From assembly GCA_964642165.1 (NCBI GenBank), contig CAZXOC010000120.1, positions 1 to 20,425 on the forward strand: 20,425 nt of DNA, in the 5' to 3' direction. This DNA comes from CAYRVX01 sp964642165 (GTDB taxonomy: Bacteria > Planctomycetota > Phycisphaerae > SM23-33). The notes under the pieces were generated by a model, which saw only the letters and a list, made by a program, of their open reading frames with translations, was not told the DNA's origin and did not search any database. Positions 6,225 through 13,063 of this stretch are shown piece by piece (within the stretch, counting starts at the first letter, position 1; every line of letters begins with the position of its first letter). Made by a program: the position numbers and the translations under genes.

Positions 6225-7301
6225 ATGGCCAGCGATCTCGATGCCTTCCGGGCGACCGTCGCCCACCGGCGCCCGTGGCGGGTGCTGTACCACGGCGGCT
6301 TCACGCCGGACCTCCGGCGGCGCGTCGTCGAGCACGTCGGCACGGAGGACATCGCCGCCCACTACGGCTTCTGGCGGCAGAAGCCCCTGACGCGCCGCCG
6401 CCCGGAGGGCCTGCCCCCGCTGGACTTCTCGCGGTACTGGGCCGGCGACGACCTGCCCGAAGGCACGACGATCGACGCCCACGGCGTCGCCCAGGTGCCC
6501 AGCGGGCTCTATCACTTCTGGGGCTACGTCTCGCCGCTCCGCGACGCGGCGAGCCTCGCCGAGATCGAGACCTACCCCATCGACGACATGAGCGACTGGG
6601 ACTTCTCGCACCTGGAAGGCGAGGTCGCCGAGGCCCACGCCGACGGGCGCGTCGCCGTCGCGTTCGCCGGGCACATGTACGAGACCGCCTGGCAGATCCG
6701 CGGCTACGAGCCGTTCCTCCTCGACACCATCGAGCGCCCCGCTTGGGCCGAGGGCCTCCTCGAGCGGATCTTCCGGCAGAACCTGATCTTCGCGACCGCC
6801 GCCGCGAAGGCCGGGGCCGACGTGGTCTTCTGCGGCGACGACGTCGCCAACCAGAACGCCCTCATGTTCTCCCCCGACACGTGGCGGCGGCTGATCCACT
6901 CCCGCTGGGCGAAGCTCTGGCGGACGGTGAAGGAGATCCGCCCCGAGACGGCGATCAAGTACCACAGCGACGGCAACGTGACGGCCGTCGTCGGCGAGAT
7001 GATCGACGCCGGGCTGGACATCCTCAACCCGGTCCAGCCGGAGTGCCTCGACACGGACGAGCTCCGCCGCCGCTACGGCGACCGGTTGACGTTCGACGGG
7101 TGCATCGGCACGCAGTCCACGATGCCGTGGGGCACGCCCGACGACGTGCGGGCGCGCGTGCGGGAGGTGATCGACAAGTACGGCCGCCGGGGCGGGCTGA
7201 TCATCGCCCCGACGCACGTCCTGGAGCCGGAGGTGCCCCTGGAGAACATCGACGCGCTGTTCGAGGCGTGCCGCGAGTACGGGACGTTCGGGGACGCGTA
7301 G
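6225..7301 (+). CDS. URO-D superfamily protein, probable methyltransferase-like
   Basis: A 358-residue member of the uroporphyrinogen decarboxylase superfamily. It is unlikely to act in haem synthesis: it lacks the usual HemE N-terminal signature and resembles the divergent URO-D proteins abundant in planctomycetes and related to corrinoid methyltransferases. Typical superfamily landmarks are FCGDDVANQNALMFSP (mid-protein), IKYHSDGNV, DILNPVQPECLD and FDGCIGTQ followed by MPWGTPDDVRARV, the C-terminal barrel strands. The ATG at 6225 has GAGGG six bases upstream. It is the first gene of a plus-strand run, with the secreted protein 38 bases downstream. No corrinoid protein gene is nearby, so the substrate is open. 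The superfamily call is firm; the reaction is not. Confidence 0.82.
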   Translation: MASDLDAFRATVAHRRPWRVLYHGGFTPDLRRRVVEHVGTEDIAAHYGFWRQKPLTRRRPEGLPPLDFSRYWAGDDLPEGTTIDAHGVAQVPSGLYHFWGYVSPLRDAASLAEIETYPIDDMSDWDFSHLEGEVAEAHADGRVAVAFAGHMYETAWQIRGYEPFLLDTIERPAWAEGLLERIFRQNLIFATAAAKAGADVVFCGDDVANQNALMFSPDTWRRLIHSRWAKLWRTVKEIRPETAIKYHSDGNVTAVVGEMIDAGLDILNPVQPECLDTDELRRRYGDRLTFDGCIGTQSTMPWGTPDDVRARVREVIDKYGRRGGLIIAPTHVLEPEVPLENIDALFEACREYGTFGDA

Positions 7302-7339
7302 CCTCGCGAGCAAGCCGCAGCCCCCACAGGAGCAAGGCG

Positions 7340-8698
7340 ATGCGCAGTCTGATGGTCACGTTCGCTGCCCTGGCGGCGTGGGGTCCTTTCGCCCGGGCCG
7401 CCGAGCCGGTGGCGATCTCAGACCCCAAGGACAAACGGATCGTGGCGAAGTTCCTCCAGCACTCGGCGAACGTCCCGCGGCGCCTCGGCGCCGCGTACTG
7501 CCGGAAGCTCGCCGCCGAGCAGGCCGAGGGGATCTGCTGGCTGGTCTGCCCGCAGTTCGAGATGCCGCTGATCGCCTACCGCCTGACGGGCGACGCGAAG
7601 CACCTCGACGCCTTCGTGCAGGTCTTCGCGAACATGCGATCCGCCATGACGAAGGGGTCGGACGGCTATCTCGGCTGGTACGGCAAGGCGCTGGGGCTGT
7701 TCCGCGACCCGAAGCATCCGGACCGGAAGGTGGACGTGATTATCAGCGGCTTCCACGTCGTCGCGGCGCTGGCGGAGTTCCTGGAGGTCACGGCGGCCGA
7801 TCCGGCGCTCGCCGCCAAGTACGCCACGCAGCGGGACGAGTACCTCGACCTGGCGGCCAACCACCTCGTCAAGAAGTGGGACGCCCGCGGGCGCTTCGTG
7901 GACCTCGGCCGGGGCGGGGCGGTCTACCGCACGCACGCGCACCTGCGCGACGTGAAGGCCAGCCTCACGCAGCCGCACAACAAGCACGCCATCATCGGCC
8001 GCGCCCTGCTCGCCCTGCACCGCGTCACCGGCAAGGACGACTACATGCGGCGGGCCGTCCGGCTCGGGGTGCGGTTCAAACGCTGCCTGACCCTCCGCGA
8101 CGGGCATTACGAGTGGAACTACTGGGACCCCGCCGGCGCGTGGGACGTCCACGTCGACGACGCCGGCAAGTGGAAGCACTGGATCGGCCGCGAACACCGC
8201 GCCGGCTACTACGCCCTCAGCCTCTCGCAGGCCGTGGCGCTCTATCACCACGGCGTCGTCTTCGACCGGGCGGACATCGACCGCTTCGTCAAGACGCAGA
8301 TGGAGATGTGCTGGAACGGCGACTTCGCCAGCCCGAAGTGGTACCGCGTGGACCGCTCGCGCGGGCAGCAGTCGGGCGCGTACATCTGCCCCGCTCTGGC
8401 GCCGTTCGATGCGAAGATCCGCCGCTTCCTCTACACCGGCGCGCGCCAGGACGAGCGGCTCGCCCGCGCCGACCACGCCTGGCAGGGCGGGCCGGTCGCG
8501 CGCGGGTGGCTTCTCGGCAAGTACGTCCATGGCCCCGCCGCTGCCGGGGGCAAGCCGATCCACGCCGAGGTCGGCCGGCGCTTCCGGAGCAAGCCCGAGA
8601 ATGCCCGCTTCCTCCGGGAGCTGGAGTTCGAGGTGACGGGCAAGGGCTACGCGGCCCCGCCGACGCCCGCCCGCATGAAGCCCATGCCGAAAGGATGA
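7340..8698 (+). CDS. Secreted protein, putative alpha/alpha-barrel glycosidase-like
   Basis: A 452-residue exported protein of unrecognised family. Residues 1-20 form a signal peptide (MRSLMVTFAALAAWGPFARA) with a likely cleavage before AEP. The mature part is helical and rich in aromatic-histidine clusters: GYLGWYGKALGLF, ISGFHVVAALAEFLEV, KHAIIGRALLALHRVTG, HYEWNYWDP, HRAGYYALSLSQAVALYHH and MEMCWNGDF. Repeated helical pairs with W/Y/H/D residues at their ends resemble six-hairpin glycosidases and polysaccharide lyases, but no family motif is certain. The ATG at 7340 has AGGAG seven bases upstream. It lies 38 bases after the URO-D-like gene, which suggests co-transcription and a shared sugar or aglycone substrate; that is inference. 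Confidence 0.7.
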   Translation: MRSLMVTFAALAAWGPFARAAEPVAISDPKDKRIVAKFLQHSANVPRRLGAAYCRKLAAEQAEGICWLVCPQFEMPLIAYRLTGDAKHLDAFVQVFANMRSAMTKGSDGYLGWYGKALGLFRDPKHPDRKVDVIISGFHVVAALAEFLEVTAADPALAAKYATQRDEYLDLAANHLVKKWDARGRFVDLGRGGAVYRTHAHLRDVKASLTQPHNKHAIIGRALLALHRVTGKDDYMRRAVRLGVRFKRCLTLRDGHYEWNYWDPAGAWDVHVDDAGKWKHWIGREHRAGYYALSLSQAVALYHHGVVFDRADIDRFVKTQMEMCWNGDFASPKWYRVDRSRGQQSGAYICPALAPFDAKIRRFLYTGARQDERLARADHAWQGGPVARGWLLGKYVHGPAAAGGKPIHAEVGRRFRSKPENARFLRELEFEVTGKGYAAPPTPARMKPMPKG

Positions 8699-8738
8699 GC
8701 CCCCCCGCCGGGCGAGGAGGGAAGCTGGAGATCGCAGG

Positions 8739-9203
8739 ATGGACGAGACGGCCGATTACGGTGAGCTGATCATGGTGGTCGATGAGATCGTCGCCGAAGC
8801 CGACGACCGCAGCGGCGCCCTGAGAACCGTCTGCGACCTGCTCCGCACGCGGGTCGCCCACTACGACTGGGTGGGTTTCTACCTCGCCGACGATCGCGCC
8901 GGCATGCTCACCCTCGGCCCGTCCGCCGGGGCGCCCACGCAGCACGTTCGCATCGCCTACGGGCAGGGCATCTGCGGCCAGGCCGCCGAGCGGCGCGAGA
9001 CCTTCATCGTCCAGGACGTCGCCAAGGAGTCCAACTACCTGGCGTGCAGCAGCGAGGTCCGCAGCGAGATCGTCGTGCCCGTCGTCCGCGACGGCCGGCT
9101 CGTCGCCGAGCTGGACATCGACTCCCACGCCCTGGCGGCGTTTACGCAAGCCGACCGCACGTTCCTGGAGCAGGTGGGCGCCATCGTGGCCGAGTTGTTC
9201 TGA
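8739..9203 (+). CDS. GAF-domain protein, free methionine-R-sulfoxide reductase-like
   Basis: A 154-residue single-GAF-domain protein. The pattern YDWVGFYLAD, YGQGICGQAA, SNYLACSSEVRSEIVVPV and ELDIDSH closely follows free methionine-R-sulfoxide reductases (E. coli MsrC/YebR), which reduce free methionine sulfoxide using three cysteines. Two of the three are present here, in GICG and LACSS. The third, which precedes VRIP in the E. coli protein, is replaced by His in QHVRI. It may therefore use a different resolving partner, or be a sensor rather than a reductase. The ATG at 8739 has purine-rich sequence upstream and follows the secreted-protein gene by 40 bases. It converges on the MEMO gene with 25 bases between the two stops. 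Confidence 0.8.
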   Translation: MDETADYGELIMVVDEIVAEADDRSGALRTVCDLLRTRVAHYDWVGFYLADDRAGMLTLGPSAGAPTQHVRIAYGQGICGQAAERRETFIVQDVAKESNYLACSSEVRSEIVVPVVRDGRLVAELDIDSHALAAFTQADRTFLEQVGAIVAELF

Positions 9204-9228
9204 GCCGCCTCCCGCCTCGAATGGCCTG

Positions 9229-10101
9229 CTATGCGAAGACGACGGCGGCGTAGCCGACGGTCGTGTCGTCCAGCTCGTAGGGGTACTTCTCGCGGATGAT
9301 GGTGTAGCTGTTGCTGTACGCCAGGCAGGTGCCCTTCTCGGCGCCGAGGGCCTTGCAGGCGGCCACGGTGGCGGCGACGGCACCGGCGCCGCAGGCGTTG
9401 TGGCGTTCGGCGGCCTCGGAGACCACCGCGCCGGCGTCCATGGCCTCGACGAGGTCGATCATGCGGCGGTCGTTGGCGCGGGTCCATTTCTCGCCGACCT
9501 CGCCGTGCCCGCCCGGGGCGGGGAAGTGCCCGCCGTGGTGCGACAGGTCGGTGCTGCCGATGAGGCAGACCTCCCCCGCGCGATCGCCGACGGCCCGGGC
9601 GACAGCCTGCCCGACCTCGACGGCCAGGTCCGTCGGCGGCACGGCCACGGGCAGGATCCGCAGCTCCGGCGCGAGCACCTGGAGGAGCGGCACCTGGACC
9701 TCGAGCGAATGCTCCATGGCGTGGGCGTCGGGGTTGGCGCGGCAGGAGTCGCCGGCGGCGAGCACGGCCGCGGCGAGGTCCTCGTCGATGGCCGCCTCCC
9801 CGAGCGGCGTCCGCCAGGCGCCGGCGTGGTAGACCTCGCCGCGGCGGACCGTGCCGGTGTGGTCGGCGCCGAACAGGACGGCGGTCTGCCGGCCGCCGCC
9901 GGCCAGCAGGGCCTTGAGCGTCCGGGCGGCGATCGCGCCGGAGAAGACCCACCCGGCGTGCGGGACGAGCCCGCCGTAGAGCGGCTCGGGCAGGTCGGCG
10001 GGGACCTCCGCGGCGTCGACGAGCCGCTCGGCGTGACGGCGGCAGGCCTCCGGCGATCCATCGTAGAACTGCCCTGCGCGGACCGGCTGTCGAACGGTCA
10101 T
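9229..10101 (-). CDS. MEMO1-family protein (AmmeMemoRadiSam system protein B)
   Basis: A 290-residue member of the MEMO1 / AmmeMemoRadiSam protein B family, related to class III extradiol dioxygenases. Human MEMO1 binds metal through His49, His81 and Cys244. The equivalents are visible here as PHAG (His48), ADHTG (His81) and NACG (Cys237), with STDLSHHG (183-190) and EHSLEVQVPLLQ (130-141) as further signatures. In many prokaryotes the gene sits with AMMECR1 and a radical-SAM gene; neither is in this window, so it looks orphaned here. The ATG at 10101 has GAGGTG upstream. It is divergent from the small membrane protein gene at 10209, and a perfect TATAAT lies between them on its strand. The substrate is unknown. 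Confidence 0.9.
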   Translation of the reverse strand: MTVRQPVRAGQFYDGSPEACRRHAERLVDAAEVPADLPEPLYGGLVPHAGWVFSGAIAARTLKALLAGGGRQTAVLFGADHTGTVRRGEVYHAGAWRTPLGEAAIDEDLAAAVLAAGDSCRANPDAHAMEHSLEVQVPLLQVLAPELRILPVAVPPTDLAVEVGQAVARAVGDRAGEVCLIGSTDLSHHGGHFPAPGGHGEVGEKWTRANDRRMIDLVEAMDAGAVVSEAAERHNACGAGAVAATVAACKALGAEKGTCLAYSNSYTIIREKYPYELDDTTVGYAAVVFA

Positions 10102-10151
10102 GGCACACCTCGCTTCGCCTTGCGAGAGTTAAACGGACGGGTCGGTTTGGA

Positions 10152-10190
10152 CGATGATTATACCGCGCTTCTTGTATATCATTGTATGGT
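10152..10190. promoter_or_regulatory. AT-rich divergent promoter island
   Basis: A short AT-rich stretch in GC-rich DNA, between the MEMO gene and the small membrane protein gene. The minus strand shows a perfect TATAAT (10157-10162), about 56 bases from the MEMO ATG. The plus strand shows TATCAT (10177-10182, 5 of 6 matches) ahead of AAAGGA (10198-10203) and the ATG at 10209. Good -35 boxes were not found for either, so an activator may be needed. Confidence 0.45.
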
Positions 10191-10208
10191 GGACCGGAAA
10201 GGACATAC

Positions 10209-10820
10209 ATGACTGCACCGGACGAGAAGCACAAGAACAACATCGACGCCCTGGAGGCGATGGCCACCGGCGAGCAGCCCGCCGACGAGACGCCGGCGGA
10301 GGTCGATGCCTCGCCCGGGCCCTCCAGCGGGCTGATGCTCCTCTCGGAAGGCGAGCGGGAGCCCGCCGTGGACGAGTTCCTCCAGACCATGTCCGACGAG
10401 ACCGACACGCCGGACAACGAGGCCCTCGGCGACCTCGCGGCGGCCGCCGGCACCCCGGACGAGGCCGAGATCGGCGAGGTCGCCGCCGCGTCCAGTGCCG
10501 CGATGCCGACCATTCAGCCGCAGCGCGCCACGCGCCTCCAGGCCAACGTCCGCCGATCGCACTCCCAGGCCTACAAGCGGATGATGATCCCGCTGCTGAT
10601 CGCCGTCGGGATGATCCTCATCGGCATCAGCGCGCTGACGCTGGTCATGCTGATGGGCGGGCCCAGCGACGACCCCGACAGCATCGCCGCCGAGGGCACG
10701 GGCCTCGCCGAGTACGGGAAGTTCTTCGTCCTGGCCGCCCTGCCGCTGGGAGCGATCCTGCTGATGGGGGCCTGGCTGTTCTACCTCGACCTGAAACGGT
10801 CCGAGGCCCGCAGCCGGTAG
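10209..10820 (+). CDS. Small acidic protein with two C-terminal membrane helices
   Basis: A 203-residue protein that I do not recognise. Residues 1-105 are low-complexity and acidic (many Glu, Asp, Ala and Pro), likely disordered. A basic stretch (107-124, with RR, HS and YKR) precedes two hydrophobic helices, about 126-149 and 172-193. The hairpin between the helices is short and acidic (DDPDSIAAEGTG), and the C terminus is basic. By the positive-inside rule both termini face the cytoplasm. The start at ATG 10209 is supported by AAAGGA five bases upstream; an in-frame ATG nine codons earlier lacks such a site. It is followed by a CDP-alcohol phosphatidyltransferase gene, but with 135 bases between them. 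The function is unknown. Confidence 0.7.
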   Translation: MTAPDEKHKNNIDALEAMATGEQPADETPAEVDASPGPSSGLMLLSEGEREPAVDEFLQTMSDETDTPDNEALGDLAAAAGTPDEAEIGEVAAASSAAMPTIQPQRATRLQANVRRSHSQAYKRMMIPLLIAVGMILIGISALTLVMLMGGPSDDPDSIAAEGTGLAEYGKFFVLAALPLGAILLMGAWLFYLDLKRSEARSR

Positions 10821-10955
10821 GGGTTTCGCGGCCGGAACACGACACCCTCATCCGGGCCCCGCCGTACGTCCCTTCGGGCGGTCGCAGGCGCCGCGGGAGG
10901 ACCCGGCCGGCGGTTGGGCGTTGCAGACTCCTCGGGTTTGCGTGACCATATCGCC

Positions 10956-11615
10956 ATGCAGTCGGACGAAATCGACAGCGCCGCCGGCGGCTCGGGGCAC
11001 GTGCTGCTCCAGTACCTGCCCAACCTCGTGACCGCCTTGCGGATCGTGGCGGCGGGGCTGATCTGGCTCGGCCTGCCCCTGCTGGCCCCGGAGCAGCTCG
11101 GGCGGTGGTTCCTTCGCGTGCTGTTCCTCGTCGCCGCGGTCAGCGACGCGGTGGACGGCCTGCTGGCCCGCAAGCTCCGCGCGACCAGCGGGTTCGGCTT
11201 CTATCTCGACCCCATCGCCGACAAGCTCTTCTTCAACACGATGTGCCTGTTCCTGGCGTTCTCGGACAAGAGCCCCTTCCCCGTGCGCCTCCCCACCTGG
11301 TTCGCCATCGGCATGCTCGCCAAGGACGTCAGTTGGGCGACCGGCGGGCTCGTGACCAAGTGGCTCACCGGGCGGATCGACATCCCCCCCAGCGTCATGG
11401 GCAAGCTGACCACGCTGTGCATCTCCCTGCTGATCGCCGTCCCGCTGGCCACGCCCGAGCTGCCGCCCTCCGCCGCCCAGGAGATCCTCTGGCGCGGCGG
11501 CGTGCTGGTGATCGCCCTGGCCGCCATCACGCTGGCCGGCTACGCCTACCAGGTCTTCCAATCGGCCGGGCGCGGCTCCGGCGGCGACGCGGGGGGCGCC
11601 TCCGCCCCCCTGTAG
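10956..11615 (+). CDS. CDP-alcohol phosphatidyltransferase (PgsA-like)
   Basis: A 219-residue integral membrane enzyme of the CDP-alcohol phosphatidyltransferase family, which transfers a phosphatidyl group from CDP-diacylglycerol to an alcohol such as glycerol 3-phosphate. The full signature D-x2-DG-x2-AR-x8-G-x3-D-x3-D is present: Asp64, Asp67, Gly68, Ala71-Arg72, Gly81, Asp85 and Asp89. PNLVTALRI (22-30) is the typical first-helix start of phosphatidylglycerophosphate synthases, so that is the best guess for the substrate. Five to six helices are predicted. I used ATG 10956. A TTG at 10914 in the same frame, 13 bases after GGGAGG, is an alternative that would add 14 residues. A GC hairpin overlaps its last codons. 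Confidence 0.87.
   Translation: MQSDEIDSAAGGSGHVLLQYLPNLVTALRIVAAGLIWLGLPLLAPEQLGRWFLRVLFLVAAVSDAVDGLLARKLRATSGFGFYLDPIADKLFFNTMCLFLAFSDKSPFPVRLPTWFAIGMLAKDVSWATGGLVTKWLTGRIDIPPSVMGKLTTLCISLLIAVPLATPELPPSAAQEILWRGGVLVIALAAITLAGYAYQVFQSAGRGSGGDAGGASAPL
11591..11610 (+). terminator. Hairpin embedded in the 3' end of the phosphatidyltransferase gene
   Basis: GGGGGGC and GCCCCCC form a perfect 7-bp stem with a 6-base loop, ending two bases before the stop codon. There is no T-run. It also encodes the glycine/alanine-rich C terminus, so selection on the protein cannot be excluded. A ribBA promoter lies about 35 bases downstream. Confidence 0.4.
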
Positions 11616-11645
11616 GTGCCCGGCCCCGGCGCCTGCGACCGATGG

Positions 11646-11674
11646 CTGGCAGGGGGAAGCCTTCGCGGTATAAT
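11646..11674 (+). promoter_or_regulatory. Promoter for ribBA
   Basis: CTGGCA (11646-11651, 4 of 6 matches to -35), an exact 17-base spacer and a perfect TATAAT (11669-11674). Transcription would start near 11682, leaving a leader of about 82 bases to the GTG at 11764. No FMN riboswitch core is recognisable in that leader, and it is too short for one. Confidence 0.6.
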
Positions 11675-11763
11675 GGCGTACTGGCCTAAGGAACTCGCCG
11701 CCGCGCCCGTTGTACCGTGTGGCGGCGGGACGCCCCAAGCGGCCCGCAACAGGACGTGCGAAC

Positions 11764-12996
11764 GTGATCGACAGGATCGAAGACATTCTCAAAGAGCTCC
11801 GCGCCGGGCGGATGATCGTCCTGGTGGACGACGAGTCCCGCGAGAACGAGGGCGATTTGGTCTGCGCCGCCGAGAAGGCCACCCCCGAGGCCGTCAACTT
11901 CATGGCCAGGTTCGCCCGCGGGCTGATCTGCGTGCCGATGACGAACGACCGCGCCGACGAGCTGGCCCTGCATCCGCAGACGACGGAGAACGAGGCCCTC
12001 CACGGCACGGCGTTCACCGTGTCGGTGGACGCGGGGGCGGGCGTGACGACGGGCATCTCGGCGGCCGACCGGGCGCGGACGATCCAGGTCCTGGCCGACC
12101 GCGCGGCGAAGCCGGCGGACCTGGTTCGCCCGGGGCACATCTTCCCGCTTCGCGCCCGCCAGGGCGGGGCCCTCGTCCGCGCCGGGCAAACGGAGGGGGC
12201 CGTCGACCTCTGCCGACTGGCCGGCCTCAAGCCCATCGCCGTCATCTGCGAGATCATGAACGACGACGGCTCGATGGCCCGCCGCGACGACCTCGGGCGC
12301 TTCTGCGGCGCGCACGGCCTGAAGATGTGCTCCGTCGCCGACGTGATCCGCTACCGGCTGCGGAGCGAGAGGCTCATCGAGCGCGCCGTCGAGGTGGACG
12401 TCGAGCTGGAGGCCGGCGCGTTCCGCCTCATCGCCTACACGTCCGTGGTGGACCCCGAGCCGCACATCGCCCTGTGCTGCGGCGGGGTGGGCGAGCTCGA
12501 CGCCCACGGCAAGCCCGTCCTCCACGAGGAGCCCGTGCTCGTCCGCGTCCACAGCGAGTGCCTCACCGGCGACGTGTTCGGCTCGAAGCGCTGCGACTGC
12601 GGGCCGCAGCTTCAGACGGCCCTGCGCCGCGTCGCCCAGGCCGGAAAGGGCGCCGTCGTCTACGTCCGCCAGGAGGGGCGCGGCATCGGGCTGGTCAACA
12701 AGCTGCGGGCCTACAAGCTCCAGATCGAGCAGGGCCTGGACACCGTCGAGGCGAACCTGCACCTGGGCTTCGAGGCCGACCGGCGCGACTACGGCATCGG
12801 CAACCAGATTCTCCGCGACCTGGGCCTGCGCCAGCTCCGGGTGATGACGAACAACCCGCGAAAGATCCACGGGCTGGAGGGTTTCGGCCTGCGGATCATC
12901 GAACGCGTGGCGATCGAGATCCCCCCCCACGAGCACAACCGCGACTACCTCCGCACCAAGAAGGACAAGCTGGGACACATCCTGGAAAACCTGTAG
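11764..12996 (+). CDS. ribBA: Bifunctional DHBP synthase / GTP cyclohydrolase II
   Basis: A 410-residue fusion making both riboflavin precursors. The N-terminal DHBP synthase (about 1-200) converts ribulose 5-phosphate to dihydroxybutanone phosphate; it shows DDESRENEGDL (22-32), RPGHIFPLRA (122-131) and NDDGSMAR (166-173). The C-terminal GTP cyclohydrolase II shows SECLTGDVFGSKRCDCG with the three zinc cysteines, RQEGRGIGL, DTVEAN, YGIGNQIL and TNNPRKI. One oddity is RAGQTEG (139-145): Gln142 stands where E. coli RibB has the metal-binding His153. The start is GTG 11764, nine bases after AGGA. It has its own promoter and a separate location from ribH. The family call is certain; full DHBP synthase activity is not. 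Confidence 0.95.
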   Translation: MIDRIEDILKELRAGRMIVLVDDESRENEGDLVCAAEKATPEAVNFMARFARGLICVPMTNDRADELALHPQTTENEALHGTAFTVSVDAGAGVTTGISAADRARTIQVLADRAAKPADLVRPGHIFPLRARQGGALVRAGQTEGAVDLCRLAGLKPIAVICEIMNDDGSMARRDDLGRFCGAHGLKMCSVADVIRYRLRSERLIERAVEVDVELEAGAFRLIAYTSVVDPEPHIALCCGGVGELDAHGKPVLHEEPVLVRVHSECLTGDVFGSKRCDCGPQLQTALRRVAQAGKGAVVYVRQEGRGIGLVNKLRAYKLQIEQGLDTVEANLHLGFEADRRDYGIGNQILRDLGLRQLRVMTNNPRKIHGLEGFGLRIIERVAIEIPPHEHNRDYLRTKKDKLGHILENL

Positions 12997-13063
12997 GGGG
13001 AGAGCCTATCTTACGCCCTTGGCTTCCGCGTTGTCATTCGGCCCCGTCGTGGGAGACGCAGAG

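Noticed and set aside
4941..7313. A long open minus-strand frame of about 790 codons
   Set aside because: It overlaps the real genes in other frames, has biased low-complexity composition and no recognisable domain.
5015..7339. A very long open plus-strand frame that continues into the secreted protein gene
   Set aside because: It runs opposite the oxidoreductase gene and through another frame of the URO-D-like gene. Its product is arginine/proline/alanine-rich with no domain. It is a by-product of high GC; only the part from 7340 is real.
11675..11763. FMN riboswitch before ribBA
   Set aside because: The leader is only about 80 bases and shows no conserved FMN-aptamer core.
11686..12978. 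Long minus-strand frame opposite ribBA
   Set aside because: It is the antisense shadow of ribBA; the ribBA frame has full enzyme motifs and a promoter.
13007..13012. TATCTT as a -10 box for the ATPase gene
   Set aside because: There is no acceptable -35 at normal spacing, and it overlaps the end of the ribBA transcript region.
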